Below are positions 1 through 8,002 of a DNA stretch of 64,000 nt, in pieces. Where the stretch lies: contig NC_013743.1 of the NCBI RefSeq assembly GCF_000025325.1, positions 558,001 to 622,000 on the forward strand. Direction: 5' to 3'. Both the position numbers and the translations under genes were made by a program. This stretch comes from Haloterrigena turkmenica DSM 5511. Its GTDB lineage: Archaea > Halobacteriota > Halobacteria > Halobacteriales > Natrialbaceae. Below the pieces are notes generated by a model. That model ran no database searches and had not been told where the DNA came from. It saw only the letters and a list, made by a program, of their open reading frames with translations. Position 1 is the first letter of the stretch. The number at the start of each line of letters is the position of its first letter.

Positions 1-329
1 CAAGACGCAGCGCGAACGGAGTGAGCGATCGTCTTGCGGTGGTTCGAATCCCAACCCTCGCATACCGACTCGAGCGACAGTGAGAGTCGTGTCTGCGAAC
101 GCGGGATTCGAACGAGACGAGTCGAAGCGTCCGAGCGAACCCTCGCCTTTCTGTCGGACTGTACCGCGATCGCCAGCGGTCGGACGGGGGCAGTAATCAA
201 TCTCTCCACATGTAGTGTTCGATACCGACAGCGCAGTAGCGTAATGGCAACCGCAGTATACGCAAGTGCCAATTGCTTTAGGAAGAGGTGCTTTCCGGGT
301 CGGTGTTCTTGCTCAAGGTAGGCATCGTT
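1..329. other. Intergenic region with hairpin and tRNA-3'-end-like sequence
   Basis: No convincing gene is seen here. Bases 1-36 can fold into a hairpin: CAAGACG at the start pairs with CGTCTTG at 30-36. Directly after it, 39-61 reads like the T-arm and acceptor end of a tRNA (GGTTCGAATCCCAACCCTCGCA), but the T stem pairs over only two positions and no D or anticodon arm precedes it inside the window. It could be a decayed tRNA end or a chance match. The remainder up to 329 shows nothing recognisable. Confidence 0.4.
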
Positions 330-689
330 ATGAAACAAACAGAGGCATTCCGCGTTCTCGCGAGCGCCGACCGTCAGCTCGTCCTCCACGAGCTACTGGA
401 ACACGACGGGGCGGCCGATATCGACGAAATCTCTCAGCAGGTGGCCGCTCGGCGACACCGCCTCTCGTCCGGTAAGATCGACGACGGGATGATCGAGCGC
501 GCACACGTCCGGCTCGTCCACGCTCACTTCCCGCATCTCCAGGCGCGAAATCTGATCGATATCGACTGGGACGACGAAGCAGTCGTGTTGACCGACGACG
601 AGTGCGTCGACCAGCTCCTCAAGGCCGCCGAAGAGTTAGAGAGCTGGCCGCCGACGGATCTGCTCGAACGGCCGTCGCGCAGCCGTTGA
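330..689 (+). CDS. DUF7344-like winged-helix protein
   Basis: This is a 119-residue acidic, soluble protein. Residues 1-40 look like a helix-turn-helix segment (AFRVLASADRQLVLHELLEH), and the middle carries the 'AR.LIDIDW' stretch followed by a beta wing, as in the haloarchaeal DUF7344 family. That family is predicted to be DNA-binding; target and ligand are unknown. ATG at 330 is preferred because the upstream in-frame codons read as low-quality sequence. It lies 84 bases before the receiver-like gene on the same strand but that gene has its own promoter, so co-transcription is unsure. Confidence 0.7.
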   Translation: MKQTEAFRVLASADRQLVLHELLEHDGAADIDEISQQVAARRHRLSSGKIDDGMIERAHVRLVHAHFPHLQARNLIDIDWDDEAVVLTDDECVDQLLKAAEELESWPPTDLLERPSRSR

Positions 690-743
690 GAGGGTTTCGA
701 GACAGCCAGGAATAGCGGACCGTACTGGTTCCCTGAGAGTTGC

Positions 744-753
744 AATTTTATCC
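744..753 (+). promoter_or_regulatory. TATA-like box of receiver-like gene
   Basis: AATTTTATCC is centred about 26 bases before the ATG at 774. That is the spacing expected for a leaderless haloarchaeal transcript. Confidence 0.5.
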
Positions 754-773
754 TTGCAGCCGCATGCTCAGGT

Positions 774-1241
774 ATGGCGTCTGTAGACGAGGCGGACGAA
801 ACCGATCTGGGGGAGGCGATCGATATTCTGTTAGTCGAGCCGAACCCCGGCGACACCCGTCTCTTCGAGGAAAACTTTCGCGACGCGAAGCTCATGAACG
901 CCGTCCACGCCGTCACCGACGGTAAGGAGGCGCTCGACTTTCTCCATCAGCGGGGCGCGTACGGCGACGCGCCGCAACCGGATCTGATCCTGCTCGAGCC
1001 CCAGCTCCCGGGAACCAGCGGGATGGAGGTGCTCTCCGAACTGAAAAACGAGCCACCGCTGGACGAGATCCGCGTCATCGTGCTCACGAGTTCGGAGATG
1101 GGCGAGGAGATCGTCCGCTCCCACGGCCTCGAAGCCGACGAGTACATCCGCAAGCCCGTCGAGACCGAGGAGTTCATCGACTTCGTCCGGGAGGTCGAGG
1201 ACTTCTGGTTCGCGATCGTCAAAAACGAGTCCGACGACTGA
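774..1241 (+). CDS. Receiver-domain protein lacking the phosphoacceptor Asp
   Basis: A stand-alone receiver (REC) fold of 155 residues, similar to haloarchaeal single-domain response regulators that usually begin ILLVEDNPGD. Here the acidic pair is E22-P23 instead of Glu-Asp, and the phosphoacceptor position is E75 (LILLEPQLPG) instead of Asp. The later switch residues are kept: T105-S106 in IVLTSS and K127-P128 in IRKP. There is no output domain. Glu at the acceptor position can mimic a phosphorylated state, so it may be a constitutively 'on' or phosphate-independent partner protein. No histidine kinase is adjacent; the nearest lies 20 kb away. The fold is clear, the function is inferred. 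Confidence 0.85.
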   Translation: MASVDEADETDLGEAIDILLVEPNPGDTRLFEENFRDAKLMNAVHAVTDGKEALDFLHQRGAYGDAPQPDLILLEPQLPGTSGMEVLSELKNEPPLDEIRVIVLTSSEMGEEIVRSHGLEADEYIRKPVETEEFIDFVREVEDFWFAIVKNESDD

Positions 1242-1255
1242 GCGGACCGGGCCGC

Positions 1256-2728
1256 TTAGAAGGGGTACTCCCGCCGTTCGCGCTGGACGGAGACAACTTT
1301 CGTCGTCGTCAGTTCCTCGAGGATCGCCTCGCCGTTGTACCGGCCCATGCCGGACTGTTTCATTCCGCCGAAGGGGACGTGGGGTTCGTCGTTGATCGGC
1401 TGATCGTTGATGTGGATCATGCCGGTGTCGATCCCGTCGGCGATCGTCCGCGCCTGCTCGAGATCCTCGCTGTGGACCGACCCCGACAGGCCGTGGATCG
1501 TGTCGTTGGCCAGTTCGATCGCCTCCTCGTCGCTCGAGTAAGGGATCACGGGCGCGACGGGGCCGAAGTGTTCGTTCGCCGCGGCGGCCATGTCGTTGTC
1601 TGCGTCGGAGAGGACCGTGGGTTCGACGACCAGCCCGTCGGCCTCGCCGCCGGTCTCGAGGGTCGCGCCCTCGTCGACCGACGTCTCGACGTACTCGAGG
1701 ATCTGATCGCGCTGGCTCTCGTCGATGATCGGGCCGATGATCGTGTCGTCGTCGCGCGGATCGCCGGTCGGGAGGTTCGATGCGCGATCGGTGAGCATCC
1801 CGACGTAGTCGTCGTAGACGCTCTCGTGGACGAGGTGGCGGTTGATCGAGATACACGCCTGTCCCTGGTGGAGGAACGAGCCGAAGACACCGCCGTCGAC
1901 CGCGCGCTCGACGTCGGCCCCGTCGGTGACGACGTGGACGTTGTTGCCGCCCAGTTCCAGCGCCGGGAGCGCGCAGTTTTGCGCCGCGTTCGCGGCGACG
2001 CGCTGGCCGATTTCCGTCGATCCGGTGAAAGCGAGCACGCGGGGCGTTTCGTGGTCGGAGATCGCGTCGCCGATCTCGGAGCCTCGTCCCGGGACGACGC
2101 TTAGCAGTCCCTCCGGGACGCCGGCGGCCTCGAAGATCCGCGCGAGCAGCAGTCCGCCGGTGATCGGCGTGCTCGAGGCGGGCTTGAGCACGACGCCGTT
2201 GCCGGCGGCGAGCGCCGGCGCGACCGCCCGCATCGAGAGGTGCAGCGGGAAGTTCCACGGCGAGATGACGCCGACGACGCCGACGGGTCGGCGCTCGGCG
2301 ACGTTCTCCTTGCCCGGCGTGATCGAGTCCATCTGCTGGCCCGACATCCGGAAGGGGTAGCTCGCGGCCTGTTGCATCATGCCGCGGGCGGTCTGGATCT
2401 CGGCCTCGCACTTGACCCGCGTGCTGCCGGACTCGACGGCCAGCAGGTCGGCGATCTCCTCGCGGTTGTCGCCGACGAACTGGATGGCCGCCTCGATCAC
2501 GCCCGCCCGCGCCTGCGGCGGTTGCTGGGCCCACGACTCCTGGGCCGCCGCCGCGGCCTCGTAGGCCCGATCGACGTCGTCTTCGGTGCCCGCCGGGACA
2601 GTCCCAATCTCCTCGCGCGTATAGGGGTTCTCGACCGACATCGCGTTCCGATCGCCGCCGTCGGTCCACTCGCCGGCAAGGTAGAGCGCGTTCCAGCCGT
2701 CATCGGGCGCCAGTGGCAGGTCCGTCAT
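1256..2728 (-). CDS. Aldehyde dehydrogenase family protein
   Basis: NAD(P)-dependent oxidation of an aldehyde to the acid. The 490-residue length is normal for the ALDH superfamily. Visible catalytic elements are N159 (PWNFP), K182 in the cofactor site, E258 in LELGGNN and the nucleophile C292 in GQACIS. The LELGGNN..V pattern resembles vanillin/benzaldehyde-type dehydrogenases, but the substrate cannot be read from sequence. ATG at 2728 is chosen because family homology begins there; the in-frame extension upstream is not protein-like. It ends 14 bases from the convergent receiver-like gene. Confidence 0.9.
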   Translation of the reverse strand: MTDLPLAPDDGWNALYLAGEWTDGGDRNAMSVENPYTREEIGTVPAGTEDDVDRAYEAAAAAQESWAQQPPQARAGVIEAAIQFVGDNREEIADLLAVESGSTRVKCEAEIQTARGMMQQAASYPFRMSGQQMDSITPGKENVAERRPVGVVGVISPWNFPLHLSMRAVAPALAAGNGVVLKPASSTPITGGLLLARIFEAAGVPEGLLSVVPGRGSEIGDAISDHETPRVLAFTGSTEIGQRVAANAAQNCALPALELGGNNVHVVTDGADVERAVDGGVFGSFLHQGQACISINRHLVHESVYDDYVGMLTDRASNLPTGDPRDDDTIIGPIIDESQRDQILEYVETSVDEGATLETGGEADGLVVEPTVLSDADNDMAAAANEHFGPVAPVIPYSSDEEAIELANDTIHGLSGSVHSEDLEQARTIADGIDTGMIHINDQPINDEPHVPFGGMKQSGMGRYNGEAILEELTTTKVVSVQRERREYPF

Positions 2729-2857
2729 AGCGAGTGGTAACCGTCGTGTGCGCAAAAGGAGCACACTCGCAGACGCAACGTGGATGCGCTCGCTCAAACG
2801 AGCACGATATTCGTCCACCGTCGAGGGCTGCCCGTTGCCGACAGCGAGCGCGGCGGA

Positions 2858-3295
2858 TCAGGTCCGGAGCTGCGCGTTCGGCATCGCGAAGCCGGCGACG
2901 AGATAGATGCCGACGGCCGCGACGAGCGCCGCCGGGATACCGACGAGCGTGTCCAACTCAACGAACCCCGTCGCGAACACCACGATGCCTGCGGCCGAGA
3001 GCGCGAACCCCGCGGCGACTCGGTGGAAACCGCGCAGCGGCGCGGCATCGTCGGCGGGCTCCAGTTCCTCGAGGTCGCCGCCCTCACCCGACTGCATAAA
3101 CACCGGGGGGAAACAGAAGACGCCGAGTCCGACCAGCAAGCCGGCGATGGCGCCGATCGTGATGTTGTCGAACGTAATGTAACCCATTACCGTGAAGGCG
3201 ATGATGTCCATCATCCCCGCCGCTGCGCCGATCCGCGTCGGCGTCAGCGGTCCGTCTCCAAACGGGTTCGACTCGGTTTCGCGTGCGGGTTCCAT
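2858..3295 (-). CDS. Four-helix membrane protein of unknown function
   Basis: A 145-residue protein with four predicted membrane helices at roughly residues 23-42, 45-68, 92-111 and 115-137, and a short acidic loop between helices 2 and 3. No catalytic motif is visible, and I do not recognise the family beyond its haloarchaeal appearance. ATG at 3295 fits a leaderless start from the TATA-like box at 3320-3328; another ATG three codons earlier (3304) is possible. It stands alone. Confidence 0.65.
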   Translation of the reverse strand: MEPARETESNPFGDGPLTPTRIGAAAGMMDIIAFTVMGYITFDNITIGAIAGLLVGLGVFCFPPVFMQSGEGGDLEELEPADDAAPLRGFHRVAAGFALSAAGIVVFATGFVELDTLVGIPAALVAAVGIYLVAGFAMPNAQLRT

Positions 3296-3319
3296 ACCTG
3301 ACATGTAACTCTGAATTAG

Positions 3320-3328
3320 TTTATACCT
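3320..3328 (-). promoter_or_regulatory. TATA-like box of membrane protein gene
   Basis: On the minus strand this reads GGTATAAAC. It is centred about 29 bases from the ATG at 3295 and 20 from the alternative ATG at 3304, so it supports the downstream start. Confidence 0.5.
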
Positions 3329-3408
3329 GACTATGACTTATCGTCGAGAATAGCCCTCCGATGCCGTTCCCGCCGCACGACTAGTCTGACGGAGCGAGCG
3401 ACGGCATC

Positions 3409-3510
3409 GTGATCCGCGCGAAACGGCGGCTCTACGCGCTCGCCGGTATCGCCGCCGGGATCGCTGCGTACCTCGGCGTCGTGGTCTGGCTCTCACCGCT
3501 CGCGCCGTAG
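3409..3510 (+). CDS. Small single-helix membrane peptide (33 aa)
   Basis: GTG start. The peptide has a basic N-terminus (IRAKRR), then one hydrophobic helix of about 22 residues (LYALAGIAAGIAAYLG and onward) and a short tail. Its stop codon abuts the stop of the convergent kptA with no base between them. An 8-base inverted repeat (GATGCCGT 3360-3367, ACGGCATC 3401-3408) ends exactly at the start codon and could fold over it. The composition and the positive-inside arrangement suggest a real small membrane protein, but no clear promoter is seen. Confidence 0.45.
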   Translation: MIRAKRRLYALAGIAAGIAAYLGVVVWLSPLAP

Positions 3511-4188
3511 TCACGACTCCATCGCGGGGAAGTCGATGTACTCGGGCGCCACCGCGTCGGTCGTGTACGTTTCCCGGCCGCGTTTGGTGATGCGCTGATC
3601 GTCCGCGAGCATCGCCGTAGCGTCGACGACGAGCACGACAGGATCGTTCGCGTGGCGCTGCCCGACGCGGCGGGCCGCCTCGCGGCTTCCAGAGAGGTGG
3701 ACCTGCTGGCGGGACATCGGTCGGAGTCCGTCCTCGCGGATCGACGCCAAGGTCGCTGGCGCCGTGCCGTGATACAGTTCGTCGGGGACCGGCTCGTCGG
3801 TCGGACCAAGATCAACGTCGACGGAGTGACCGTACGACGCCCGGACGAGCCCGTTCCCGGCTCCGTCGTCGGTCCCGCTGGCGTCCGTCCGTTCGAACCG
3901 TCCCTTCGGATCCGTCGCGATCACCGCCGCGACGTGGCACGGCTCCGCCCAGTCGTACTTCGCTTCGACCGCGCCGGCGAGGGCCTCGTAGTCGGTCCAG
4001 CCGTGTGCGTCGAGCTCGAGACCTACGTCCTCGGGGAAGTGTCGAAGCGCGCCGCTGACGAATTTCGAGAGCCGACGGCGTCGCTCGCCGGAGAGCAGCA
4101 GCGCTCCGCGGGCGTCGCAGACCGGACACCGCCCGTCGGTGCTCGAGTACGGTCCGTGTGCCGCGCAGGTTCGGATCGGCTCCGTCAC
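3511..4188 (-). CDS. kptA: RNA 2'-phosphotransferase KptA/Tpt1
   Basis: Tpt1/KptA family, 225 residues. The family transfers an internal RNA 2'-phosphate to NAD+, releasing nicotinamide and ADP-ribose 1'',2''-cyclic phosphate. An N-terminal zinc-ribbon-like segment (RTCAAHG and CPVC) precedes the KptA core: LSKFVSGALRH, the YGHS motif, LYHGT and HLSGS. GTG at 4188 is preferred over a TTG ten codons upstream. It is the last gene after nadA-nadB-nadC, 49 bases beyond nadC, so the NAD-consuming enzyme is probably co-transcribed with NAD synthesis. Its physiological RNA substrate in archaea is not settled. Confidence 0.9.
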   Translation of the reverse strand: MTEPIRTCAAHGPYSSTDGRCPVCDARGALLLSGERRRRLSKFVSGALRHFPEDVGLELDAHGWTDYEALAGAVEAKYDWAEPCHVAAVIATDPKGRFERTDASGTDDGAGNGLVRASYGHSVDVDLGPTDEPVPDELYHGTAPATLASIREDGLRPMSRQQVHLSGSREAARRVGQRHANDPVVLVVDATAMLADDQRITKRGRETYTTDAVAPEYIDFPAMES

Positions 4189-4237
4189 GGGCGCCCGTAC
4201 TCGCTCGAGCGAAACCAATCGCTCGATCTCCCAGGCG

Positions 4238-5050
4238 TCAGTCGCCCGTCCGGAACGACAGGTCCAGCGACGGCGCCGAGTGAGTCAGCGACCCCATCGA
4301 GATGACGTCGACGCCCGTGGCGGCGTAGTCGGCGACGGTCTCGAGGGTGATGCCGCCGCTGGCCTCGGCGAGCGCGGCGTAGTCGGCGAGCAGGTCGACG
4401 GCCTCCCGCGTCTCCGCGGGGCTCATGTTGTCCAGCAGGACGATATCGGCGCCCGCGTCGGCGGCCCGCGGCGCGTCCTCGACGGCCTCGACCTCGACGT
4501 CCAGTTTCGTGGCGAACGACGTCCGCGCCTGGAAGTGTTCGATCGCGCCCTCGAGTCCCATCTCGGCAACGTGGTTGTCCTTGACCATGACCATGTGCGA
4601 GAGGTCCAGTCGGTGAGTGTCGCCGCCGCCCGCGCCGACGGCGCGCTTCTCTACGCCGCGCAGGCCGGGCGTGGTCTTGCGGGTCGCGGCGACCCGGACG
4701 TCGTCGGATTCGGTGCGGGCGCGCTCGACGACCTCGTTCGTTCGCGTGGCGATCCCCGAGGCGTGGCCCGCGAGGTTGACGGCGACGCGCTCGCCCCGCA
4801 GGACTTCGCGTGCGCCTCCCTCGACGCGGAGCAGTTCGTCGCCCGAGTCGATGGCCGTGCCGTCCTCGAGCGCTTCGTTGACCGCGACGCCGAGGTACTC
4901 GAAGACGGCCGCCGCGGCCTCGAGGCCCGCCGCGACGCCCGATTCCTTGGCGACGAGGCGGCCGGTGGTCTCGCCGGGAACCTGATTAGTCACGTCGTGG
5001 TGGCCGACGTCCTCGCGGAGCCAGCGTTCGACCTGTGCGTTCGTAATCAT
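4238..5050 (-). CDS. nadC: Nicotinate-nucleotide pyrophosphorylase (quinolinate PRTase)
   Basis: Converts quinolinate and PRPP to nicotinate mononucleotide, CO2 and pyrophosphate, the last dedicated step from aspartate to the pyridine ring. At 270 residues it is a normal NadC. Recognisable are the RKTTPGLR motif of the PRPP site, KDNH, the barrel strand IVLLDNM and the terminal SMGSLTHSAPSLDLS. It starts 6 bases after the nadB stop, indicating one transcript with nadB and nadA. Confidence 0.96.
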   Translation of the reverse strand: MITNAQVERWLREDVGHHDVTNQVPGETTGRLVAKESGVAAGLEAAAAVFEYLGVAVNEALEDGTAIDSGDELLRVEGGAREVLRGERVAVNLAGHASGIATRTNEVVERARTESDDVRVAATRKTTPGLRGVEKRAVGAGGGDTHRLDLSHMVMVKDNHVAEMGLEGAIEHFQARTSFATKLDVEVEAVEDAPRAADAGADIVLLDNMSPAETREAVDLLADYAALAEASGGITLETVADYAATGVDVISMGSLTHSAPSLDLSFRTGD

Positions 5051-5056
5051 CGGTGG

Positions 5057-6655
5057 TCAGTCGTCCGCCGGGGATTCGGGTTCTGCCGTCGCCTCGTCGC
5101 CGTCGCTCACGACGTAGTGACAGCCTACCGACTCGTCGTTCTCGCCGGCGGCGCGGGCGATCAACAGGGTGACGACGCAGGCGTTTCGGAGTTCGTAGAG
5201 ATCCCGCGCCGTCCGCGTCCGGATGTACGCGTCGACCTCGCCCTTGAGCCGCCGGAGGACGGCGCTCGCGCGAGCGATCTCCTCGGGGTCGCGCTCGAGG
5301 CCGAGATACTCGTCCATCGTCCGCTTCAGCCGGACGGATTTCTCGGCGGCGAACCGCTCGGGCAGGTCGGGATCGCTGTTGCGGAGGTCGGGCGCCTCGA
5401 CGACCTCGGGTTCGGCACCGGAATCCGCGGCGTCCTCGCCGGCCCGTAGCCCCCAGACCAAGCCCTCGAGCAGGCTCGTACTCGCCAGCCGGTTGGCGCC
5501 GTGGACGCCCGTGCGGACGCACTCGCCGACGGCGTAGAGCCGATCGAGCGACGTTCGCCCGTTCTCGTCGACTGCGATCCCGCCACACAGGAAGTGCTCG
5601 CAGGGCGCGACCGGAATCTCGTCGCCCTCGATCCCGCGGTCGCGACACTTCTCAGCGATGGCGGGGTACTCCTCGGCGAACTCGCCCTCAAGCGTACTCA
5701 CGTCCAGCACGACCTCGCCGGTTTCCTCGCGCTCCGTCTCGACGGCGCGGGCGACGATGTCCCGCGGCGCGAGTTCGGCGTCGGGGTGGTAGTCGTCCAT
5801 GAACCGCTCGCCGTGGCCGTTGCGGAGCACGGCGCCCTCGCCGCGCAGGGCTTCCGAGAGCAGGAACGGATCGTCGCGCTCCGCGGCGTCGCCGCTTCGC
5901 CTCGAGGCGCGTTGCGCCTCGCAGTCGTACGCAGTCGGGTGAAACTGCACGTACTCCATGTCTTCGACCTCGGCGCCCGCGAGCGCGGCCATGGCGATCC
6001 CGTCGCCGGTCGCGTCGTCGGGGTTAGTCGAGCGCGTGTAGAGCGCGCCGATCCCGCCGGTCGCGAGGACTGTCGTCCCGGCGAAGACGGGGTGGCCGTC
6101 GGGTTCCTCGTCGGTCAGGACGCCGTGCACTCGCCCCTCGTGCGTGATCAGGTCGAGCGCGGCGGTGTCTTGCCGGACCTCGATTCGGTCGTGGTCGTCG
6201 ACGTAGTTGAGGAACGGCCGGAGGATGTGGGTGCCCGTCGCGGCGTCGACGTGGAGGATGCGATGGTTGGAGTGGGCGGCCTCCCGAGTGTAGTCGAACT
6301 CGCCCTCGCTCGTCTCGTCGAACTCGATCCCGAGGGTCTCGAGCAGCACGTCTTCGACGGCGTCGTCGGCGTGCTCGACTAACACGTCGATCGCGTCGGG
6401 ATCCGCGGTCCCGTCACTGGCCTCGAGGATGTCGCGTTTCAGGCTCTCGGGGTCGCCTCGCGTCGTCGAGATGCCGCCCTGGGCCCAGTCGGTGCTGGCG
6501 CCGTCGGGTTTCTCGGCTTTCGTCAGTAAGAGAACCTCGGCGCCCTCCCGGGCGGCCGCGAGCGCGGCCGCACAGCCAGCGATCCCGCTGCCGACGACCA
6601 GAACGTCCGCAGTCTCCGGCGTTGCATCCTGCGTTGAATTCGGTGTATCGGTCAT
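5057..6655 (-). CDS. nadB: L-aspartate oxidase
   Basis: FAD enzyme that oxidises L-aspartate to iminoaspartate, the substrate of NadA. The 532-residue protein opens with the dinucleotide-binding VVGSGIAGCAAALAA near residues 20-34, followed by the STDWAQGGI loop, the catalytic-domain HPTA motif and CGGI near the C-terminal third. The helical C-terminal domain contains the LKGEVDAYIRTRTARDLYEL stretch. The final acidic tail is haloarchaeal in style. It lies 9 bases after nadA and 6 before nadC. Confidence 0.96.
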   Translation of the reverse strand: MTDTPNSTQDATPETADVLVVGSGIAGCAAALAAAREGAEVLLLTKAEKPDGASTDWAQGGISTTRGDPESLKRDILEASDGTADPDAIDVLVEHADDAVEDVLLETLGIEFDETSEGEFDYTREAAHSNHRILHVDAATGTHILRPFLNYVDDHDRIEVRQDTAALDLITHEGRVHGVLTDEEPDGHPVFAGTTVLATGGIGALYTRSTNPDDATGDGIAMAALAGAEVEDMEYVQFHPTAYDCEAQRASRRSGDAAERDDPFLLSEALRGEGAVLRNGHGERFMDDYHPDAELAPRDIVARAVETEREETGEVVLDVSTLEGEFAEEYPAIAEKCRDRGIEGDEIPVAPCEHFLCGGIAVDENGRTSLDRLYAVGECVRTGVHGANRLASTSLLEGLVWGLRAGEDAADSGAEPEVVEAPDLRNSDPDLPERFAAEKSVRLKRTMDEYLGLERDPEEIARASAVLRRLKGEVDAYIRTRTARDLYELRNACVVTLLIARAAGENDESVGCHYVVSDGDEATAEPESPADD

Positions 6656-6664
6656 GGCTTCGAA

Positions 6665-7798
6665 TTAGATCTCGAGCATGCGCTCGAGCGCGACGCCCGC
6701 GAGTTCCTTCTCCTCGGGCGCGACCTCGATGACGTTGCGTTCGCGGCCCTCGACGAGTTCCTCGAGCACCCAGGTGAGGTAGTTGGGGTCGATCTGGCGC
6801 ATGGCGTTGCAGTCCATGCAGGCGTCGCCACAGAGCGGCAGAACGTTCACCTCGGGGTGCCAGCGCTGGAGGTGCTCGGTGAGGTGGATCTCGGTCCCGA
6901 TGGCCCACGTCTCGTCGGGATCGGCGTTTTCGACGGTCTCGCAGATCGTCGCCGTCGAGCCCGCTTTGTCGGCGGCTTCGACGACCTCGCGTCGGCATTC
7001 GGGGTGAACGATAACCTTCGCCTCGGGGTGTTCCGCCCGAATCTCGGCGATGTGGTCCTCGCGGAACCGCTCGTGGACCTGGCAGTAGCCGTCCCAGAGG
7101 ATGATGTCGCTCTCGGCGACCTCGTCGGCGTCTTTCCCCTCGGGATCCCACGGGTCCCACTCGGCGATCTCGTCTTCCATGTCCAGCCGGTGGGCCGTGT
7201 TCTCGCCGAGGTGTTTATCGGGGAGGAAGAGGACCTTGTCGCCCCTCTCGAAGGCGTACTCGAAGGCCTTGTGTGCGTTCGAGGAGGTACAGACGAGCCC
7301 GCCCTGGCTCGCACAGAAGGCCTTCAGGTCGGCGTAGGAGTTCATGTAGGTGATCGGGACGATGTCGGCGTCGGGCGCGGCCGCGGTGATCTCGGCCCAC
7401 GCGCTGTCGACCTGCAGGGCTTCGGCCATCCCGGCCATCGGACACGAGGCCTCCATGCTCGGGAGGATCACCGTCTGCTCGTCGTCGGTGATGATGTCCG
7501 CGCTCTCGGCCATGAACGTCACGCCGCCGAAGATCACGTACTCGGCGTCCGCGTTCGCGGCCTCCTTCGAGAGTTGGTAGGAATCGCCGATGAAATCGGC
7601 GTGCTCGACGATCTCCCGGCGCTGATAGTTGTGCCCTAAGATCACGACGTCGTCGCCGAGCGCCTCGAGCGCCGCCTCGATACGCTCCGTACGCTCATCT
7701 TCTTCGAGATCGCGGTATCGGGGCGGTAGTTGTTCGAGGTTATCGTATTTGAACAGACTCAAATCGGTCTCCAGCTCCGCCGTTTCCATTTTGACCAT
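6665..7798 (-). CDS. nadA: Quinolinate synthase A
   Basis: [4Fe-4S] enzyme that condenses iminoaspartate with dihydroxyacetone phosphate to quinolinate. The 377-residue protein has the expected cluster cysteines, in EASCPMAGM, HPECRRE and the CMDCNAM region, and the HNYQR and YMNSYAD motifs of the triose site. ATG at 7798 is used; another ATG three codons on is possible. It is the first gene of the nadA-nadB-nadC-kptA unit. The 204-base gap to the divergent oxidoreductase must hold both promoters. Confidence 0.96.
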   Translation of the reverse strand: MVKMETAELETDLSLFKYDNLEQLPPRYRDLEEDERTERIEAALEALGDDVVILGHNYQRREIVEHADFIGDSYQLSKEAANADAEYVIFGGVTFMAESADIITDDEQTVILPSMEASCPMAGMAEALQVDSAWAEITAAAPDADIVPITYMNSYADLKAFCASQGGLVCTSSNAHKAFEYAFERGDKVLFLPDKHLGENTAHRLDMEDEIAEWDPWDPEGKDADEVAESDIILWDGYCQVHERFREDHIAEIRAEHPEAKVIVHPECRREVVEAADKAGSTATICETVENADPDETWAIGTEIHLTEHLQRWHPEVNVLPLCGDACMDCNAMRQIDPNYLTWVLEELVEGRERNVIEVAPEEKELAGVALERMLEI

Positions 7799-8002
7799 TT
7801 CACGTCACCTGTGGGTACCTCCATGTCACACCGCTCTGTTGAAGAAGTTTTTCCTTCGATACCGCATACCGGCGGAATACCATCGAGGGATACGCGAGTC
7901 GAAAACGGATCATCGGTGGTTCGCGCCGACCTATCGGTCGTTTCCGCTGACAGTCTCTTCTCCTTGTAGTGATCCCTTTCCGCTCGCGTCCCTAGAGACC
8001 GT

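Noticed and set aside
1-75. Possible intact tRNA gene
   Set aside because: Only a T-loop and acceptor-like end; no D arm or anticodon arm and a mismatched T stem.
831-2669. 612-codon open frame on the minus strand over the receiver and aldehyde dehydrogenase genes
   Set aside because: Arg/Gly-rich nonsense typical of antisense frames in GC-rich DNA; both real genes here have intact family motifs in other frames.
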